64,000 nt of DNA from Holothuria scabra (taxonomy: Eukaryota; Echinodermata; Holothuroidea; Aspidochirotida; Holothuriidae), in assembly GCA_037179385.1 (NCBI GenBank), contig CM074193.1, positions 38,279,846 to 38,343,845 on the forward strand, read 5' to 3'. Position numbers and translations under genes: made by a program. The notes under the pieces were generated by a model that did no database searches, was not told where the DNA came from, and saw nothing but the letters and a program-made list of their open reading frames with translations. This document shows, piece after piece, positions 58,590 through 64,000 of this stretch (position 1 is its first letter; every line of letters begins with the position of its first letter).

Positions 58590-61500
58590 ATAATGTAGAT
58601 GGTATGTTTGTCAGAGAATAAATTAAAACCAGGATTTGCAATCGCAGAAGTCAAAGCAAATGCACTTTATCTGCACTCTAAGAAAAAGTCAAGTTACATA
58701 GAACAATTTAACATTTTTTATGATGAAATACATACTTGAATATAATTTTGATAAATACAGCTGAAGAGAACATTTAATGATCTTAAGGTAGGAAATGAGA
58801 AAACTAAATAACTCTCCCTGTTCGATTTGGCTCGAGAATTAATAAACTTATCTTTAAAAATACAGTGAATAAATATTTGCAAGAGACTTGTGCATCAGGG
58901 GCATTTTTTTTCTAGAGAGGGGTTAAAATCAAAGTGAAGTGACTGCAAAACAAAAATAAATAAAGAAATAAAAAACAAAAACACCTTACGAAAAAACCTT
59001 AATTATCTTGACCATTACAGGGGAAGTTTAAGAAAAAAATTAAATTTCATATGTGAGAAAGGAATCAAATCTACACAGCATGGTGAAACTTTCATTCAAA
59101 TCGGGCATGTATTTCTCGCGATATCAGTAAACGAAGTCAGCAGATTTGTGTTTCAAGGTAAGTTTAAGGACAGCGGAGCTTACATCGATTCCTCACATTG
59201 ACAAGAAATGCTTGGTTTTCCTTTCTTCTGTCGGACTGTTGTGTTGACCTTGAAGTCAATAGTTCTCATGCCACTTATGTAATCACATTTGAACAATATG
59301 GGATTGTTGAGGAGAAAATTGACTCTAAAGTTTAAATAAAAAAGACTGCAAACTAATGTGGGGGGAATGATGTCATATGTGCTTGCTTCAAGTTCACTTT
59401 CTGTTGAAAATGTGAAACCTTTACACGCTCGTCTCTTGAGAACCACACATCGGATTTCAATGCAACTGTCACCGAAATGCTTAGAATAAGCACCCACTAT
59501 CATATCTAATCCTGTTGTGACCTTAAACACTCCTTTTAAAGAATTATAATTTCCAAGGAAAGAACCAAACTTGAAATCACCTTGACATCTTGTATTTTTT
59601 TCAATAATTGTGAAGTATCAACTTTGAAGATAAACCTCTCTAAACTTGTTCAAGAAACAAATTTTGAGGTGCAAAATATTTAAAAAAAAAACATCCCTTA
59701 ATCACTTTAACATTCAAATAGTGCACAATTTGGTGCATTGTGCATTATGGATAATTTCCTAAATAATTTAAACTTCCAAAATGAGATTGCGGGATATGGT
59801 TACGTTACAACTGTTCTTGAAGTAAAGGTTACAAAACCAAAGGAAAATATTTGCAATATTGATTCAGTTCCCCTTTTTGACATCACAAATTTGCATATTG
59901 AACTTTATGTTTATTCATAATAAACATTAAGAAATTATCCAGTATAGTAAATGCTCAATTTGCGATGATGAATATCGATGGAACGTATGACTATTTCAAG
60001 GGGGGGGGGGGGGTGCTCTTAAATGAAAAATCATCATTAGTTTCATGTCACCATGTCTCAATATTTTTACCACGTCAGAGGTTATCTCCTCCAGAAATTT
60101 GTCAGAAATTGTTATTCCGTTGTAGCGAGCTGTTTTTTTAACAATTCGAGCAGCTTCCTTGTTCCTTTTAGTAGAATAAAGCCATCGTGGCGACTCTGGT
60201 ATTATGCTGACAAGATAATGAAAAATACACCTTCAAATTAATAGTTGATTGCAGCTTAACAATTGTAAAAAGATTTAATTCCGGGCAGTGTTTACCAAAG
60301 ATGGTAAAGCGCCGAAGGAGCAAGACTAATGAGCCTAATAGACCAAAATCTGTCCTGCTTTTTCGTGTTACTTCGTAACGCACTTCGGAGGGTCTGATTG
60401 AAAAAAATACGAATCGATGGGAACAGATGAAATAATAACCCATTCAATTACCACAAGCGATCCGTTTGGCCTATGGATGAAGAAAAAATAAGTAAAAATA
60501 TCCTTTTAAATTCAAAATCTGGCGAAGGTGAGATAGACACACAACTTCCACGTTTTAAGTAAACTTTTCCTCGAACAGCACTAAAACTACAGCTACAGCC
60601 TCTAATCATGTTCCACAGGCACTTCAAGTATCTGAAATGCGCTTTAATGTTAAATTTATGAAAAATGAAACAAATTTTAATGTTATTTTGGGTACGCGAG
60701 ATTAAAACTGGTAAAAAAGATGTGGAAAGAAAAAGGACACTTTTTCGCGAACGAGGAACTGTTTATGTCCCTGCTACGTCGGTTTCGCGCGTAACGTTAA
60801 CTGCGAATGAGTAACTCGAGCTGGATACCGATCCAAAGTGTATAATCTGCGCCACTCCGATCTCTGAAAAAAATAATAATACCCTTCAACCCATCTATTA
60901 TCATTTTTGTATCGAGGAACGACGAAATCTGGAAGATTAACAATACGAATACGGGCGAGAATGTCACCAAGTTTTATTTCGTGTAATAGGTTCTAATAGG
61001 CACTGGCATCTGGGGGTGTGTTTGTTCTCAAGTTATATGGAGTAGTCGTAGCTTTAATTCGGCTTAGCAGTAACTTACATGCTATCTAAAAATCCTAAAC
61101 CGCTACAAACTTACTTAAAATTTGGTGGTCGAACTGTTATTAGCGACTGGGAACGGTTTCCCTTCCGACAAAATATCGGAATTCGTGTACTAAATTTTCT
61201 GGTCCCAATATGAGCCTCTGAGCTCAGTACTAGTGCCAAACTGAATACGGTACACTGACCACATTTTGTAAAAGCCATCGATCGGCCCTTTCCCGATGAA
61301 ATGCTTGTTGCGACACTCGACGAAGTAGCCATGCATTAAAATTTTGATCTTTCTGGCACAAAATCTCATCAGAAATTCCTGCTCCTGGAGACTGAGTGTC
61401 ATGACATGGGCGATAGCTTTAGAGAGGGGCAGGTTTTTCAATAGAAAATCGCAATTCAGACATTGGCATCTTTCATACTACTAGGCGTAGACCTTTCAGG

Positions 61501-63055
61501 TGGGGATAGAGGGACTGCACTCCTCCCAGAGCAGGGGAAGTGCTTATTTCAGGGCACTGACATTTAAATGTATTTAAGGGTAAGGGGTAGCATGTAGTAG
61601 TCAGTCTGGCCTGCAGCGGACCGTGTTGACATACGGCCGGGCAAAATAGGACTTGAAAAATATTCAGTTCACGGCAAACAGGATCCGCCTCTTCCCGTAG
61701 CCTACGCCTTTGTGGATTTTTTGAAATGACGGTGTGTATCATGAGAACATTTGACTACGGTTGGCCAAAGCTTCCCTGCCTGGAATATGAAGTTTTTCTC
61801 GAAAGACTATCTTCAATTGGCGCGGAGCGTATACAGAATTTTGAAAAATCTCGACCCCTCAGACCCGCAGATCCGCAGACCCCGATGACATTTCAAAAGT
61901 TTCCCAAATTTTGTTGTCCTGTTAGACAAAATATTTCAAAATCGAGAACTTTAATTGTAGAAAAATTGTAATTATATGAAAGACAGATCACAAAAATAGC
62001 AACGTAGCTTCCGATGTCTCTTAATGATGTGGTGTCACAAAAATGGTAAATATCCGATTTTGTTATGTCCAGAGCTCAGAAAAGTTTAGTGAGAACTAGT
62101 GCACTTTATGTTGCATAATGTGGCGAGCAAAGCGCGCCGGAAATTTCGCTGTTTTTTGAGATTTGGAAAATTAAAAAGGGGGTTTCTGACACGGGAAGTG
62201 GGGGAGCGGAAGCATGCTTTCCGCCCCTAATTTTCTCCCCCAGCCCCCGCTTCCTACTCCTATGCTTAAAATTTTTTATTCTTTTTACTTTTCGAAAGGT
62301 AGGCATACCATTTCAAACCAATTGTGCTCAAAGGGTTCTAAATGGAATGTTTACCTATAAAATACATGCAAAATCAAGCGATATGAATAAGTGCATGGCA
62401 GATTCGAACCACTGGTTGTTGTGATTATATCTCTAGGAAACTTGTGCCCTTCTCCACCTGACAGAAGATAATGTATTCATACAGTTCTCTCCCCGGTCGG
62501 TATTTTCACATTTTGTAAACTTTACCTCACGATCGGTTTCCTTTTTTCCTGGCAGAGATGTTGGCGATCAGTTCTATTACATGATGCTAAGTTTCTGGCA
62601 GGAATTTTGAGATTGGTTCTTTGATGATAGATCATATGGTTTGAACTTATACTTGGAGTGAACGGCCAAGGCTTCATGGAGTTTCGACGCTGGTTCAAAA
62701 TCATGCAGGCATGCTCACTGAGAAGAGATTATACTTTACAGCTTAAGGTATAGTCAAAGTTTTTTGGCAGCCCAGCTGAAAATTTCATTTGGAACTCTTT
62801 TGGGTGGCCCTTTGAACCCAAAGGGTTTCGAGTGATACCTTTTGTAAATACCCTTTTCATTTGAAGGGCAGTCCCTTTGGTAGATGATGGAAATTGGTCA
62901 AAACTCAAAGGGAATTATAAAATTACCCTCTTTATAAGCCAAACCGTTTTGAAAACCCGTTACCATTTGGAAACTGTTGAAACCTTTTGGTTAATTTGGA
63001 TAAAAGATCTCAATGGGAATTAAGTTCTGCTTGACCGTAAGGCCTGTCCGTTAGG
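58590..63055. other. Largely unassigned; possible location of missing transporter exons
   Basis: No exon could be matched to the N-terminal half of an SLC22 protein. A run of G (60001-60013) and a third copy of the 54540-type repeat (61790-61980) are the only clear features. Confidence 0.3.
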
Positions 63056-63059
63056 GCCT

Positions 63060-63440
63060 ATCCTCTCAAGTCGGTTAGATGGACGGAGTTTTACATGACG
63101 GCCCATATGGCCAGTTTCTAACCAATTGGTTGTGACTAACTGGCTTGTTTTTCCTACTCAATTGCTTTATGCTGTGTTTTTTACAGTCTTCAATATGACC
63201 AGGACAATACTCGAACTCCTGACCTCCCAACTCAGTGCAAGTCCAGGCGCGGATCCGCACATTGAAAAAAAAGGGGGGGGGGGCTGACCTAAGAGAAAAC
63301 AGGGTGAGAGGGAGCTGCACTGCTAATTTTCCATATGTTTTATTGTTTATGTGGCGAAAAAGGGAGGGCTGGGGCGTAAACCCCCACCCCAGGTACCCAC
63401 GCCTGAAGTTGGATGCTTTAACCACTTGACCATATGCCGT
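63060..63440 (-). mobile_element. SINE family A interrupted by a small MITE
   Basis: The minus-strand head 'ggcatatggtcaagtggtta' (63406-63440) and the B-box part 'gtcaggagttcgagta' onward (63060-63243) are split by 63244-63405. The body has the family words 'agtcacaaccaattggttag' and 'gtaaaactccgtcc'. Confidence 0.55.
63244..63405. mobile_element. 162-bp MITE inserted in the SINE
   Basis: Left CAGGCGCGGATCCGC, right GGTACCCACGCCTG. The flanks are aagtc and aagtt, compatible with a 5-bp duplication, the same length seen at 35266-35696. It contains a G-run near 63273-63282. Confidence 0.55.
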
Positions 63441-64000
63441 CCGTTATTTACTCTCTCATAACTCTGCTGCAAACCAGACTTAATTGAACAATATCATGTA
63501 AATCATCTGTTGGTATCCTTACTGAACGCATCTTTTCTCCCTGTTTCTTGTTTTTTCATGTCATGTGTGTTTATTTTCTTCCTCTTTTCTATTCCAAATT
63601 CTTATTCTTGTTTTGTCCTATTTCATTTTCCTGCCTTCTTCTTTGTACGTGTCAGAAAATTCGTGGAACTAGTATATACGATGAATGTTGGTTACAAAAA
63701 CCCAACAATACACCCTCAAATTTCTCTTCGTAGGCCAACTCGTTCGCTTGTGGTAATTGATATGATGTTCAAAAGGTTAAAATTGACCTTCGTGGGTAAT
63801 TTTTATGCCGACCCTCAGATGTGCGTCACGAAAAAACGAAAAACGAAAGCACTTTTTCGTGTACGGCCCGCTGCCTATAATTAACATGCGCAACCTTCAA
63901 CCTTCAACAAACTCGGCTCATTATTTTGCTGCAAAATGCGTAACAGAAATAAACAACTAGATCTGTTTTTACTTCTGGGCGGATTTCTTATAAGTATATT

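Noticed and set aside
62515..62704. Possible upstream exon of the SLC22-like gene (VIELIANISARKKG in one frame)
   Set aside because: The frame ends in TGA before the GT, and the phase does not fit the phase-0 acceptor at 58585.

Overview
The window is metazoan nuclear DNA, most likely from a marine invertebrate and perhaps an echinoderm. The grounds are split genes with GT/AG introns, an SLC22-type transporter, a rhodopsin-family GPCR, Penelope-like and EnSpm-like transposons, tRNA-derived SINEs and many microsatellites. The species cannot be fixed from the sequence. Most of the 64 kb is transposable-element DNA. Only two genes look like ordinary host genes.

Layout. 1-387: right end of a small transposon rich in TTGGGTA motifs. 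A sister copy lies at 33684-34486. 538-16079: the main feature, a region of about 15.5 kb bounded by inverted CACTGTTAAAA ends, with TTGGG(T/C)A subterminal motifs and a possible 2-bp TG target duplication. It contains two genes, both on the minus strand. One is a 10-exon gene for a 544-residue SAM-domain protein (3229-15722), rebuilt here by splice-phase matching. The other is an intact intronless 824-codon ORF (11918-14392) with two C2H2 fingers and a CACTA/EnSpm-like DDE core, lying inside intron 2 of the first. I read the region as one autonomous CACTG-ended EnSpm-like element that carries a SAM-domain accessory gene. 16080-16560 is a CpG-rich 'gttcacgan' repeat into which the element seems to have inserted. 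16556-17950 holds small palindromic MITEs, a TATA box with a 48-codon ORF, and a Harbinger transposase fragment. 17950-22900 is mostly non-coding, with a LINE 3' fragment and a tRNA-like SINE. 22921-24984 holds two Penelope-like reverse-transcriptase pieces, a GIY-YIG endonuclease reading frame and a hammerhead ribozyme motif. 25036-26360 holds (TA)n tracts and GGATCC/GTCGAC-ended elements. 26986-30661 is a two-exon GPCR gene (minus) whose intron holds a minisatellite of about 145 bp per unit. 31-44 kb holds SINEs and MITEs and no firm gene. 44072-58585 holds four exons of the 3' half of an SLC22-like transporter (minus), with MITEs in its introns. 58.6-64 kb holds repeats and no firm exon; the missing 5' exons of the transporter may lie here or beyond the window.

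How the parts relate. The two genes in 538-16079 share strand, probable promoter side (the right end, near 15.8-16.0 kb) and terminal boundaries. Several short families in the window (CACTCT-ended elements with GAGTGAA repeats; CACT(C/G)T-ended elements with TTGGGTA repeats) have ends of the same type and could be non-autonomous relatives. The GPCR and transporter look unrelated to the mobile DNA except as its hosts.
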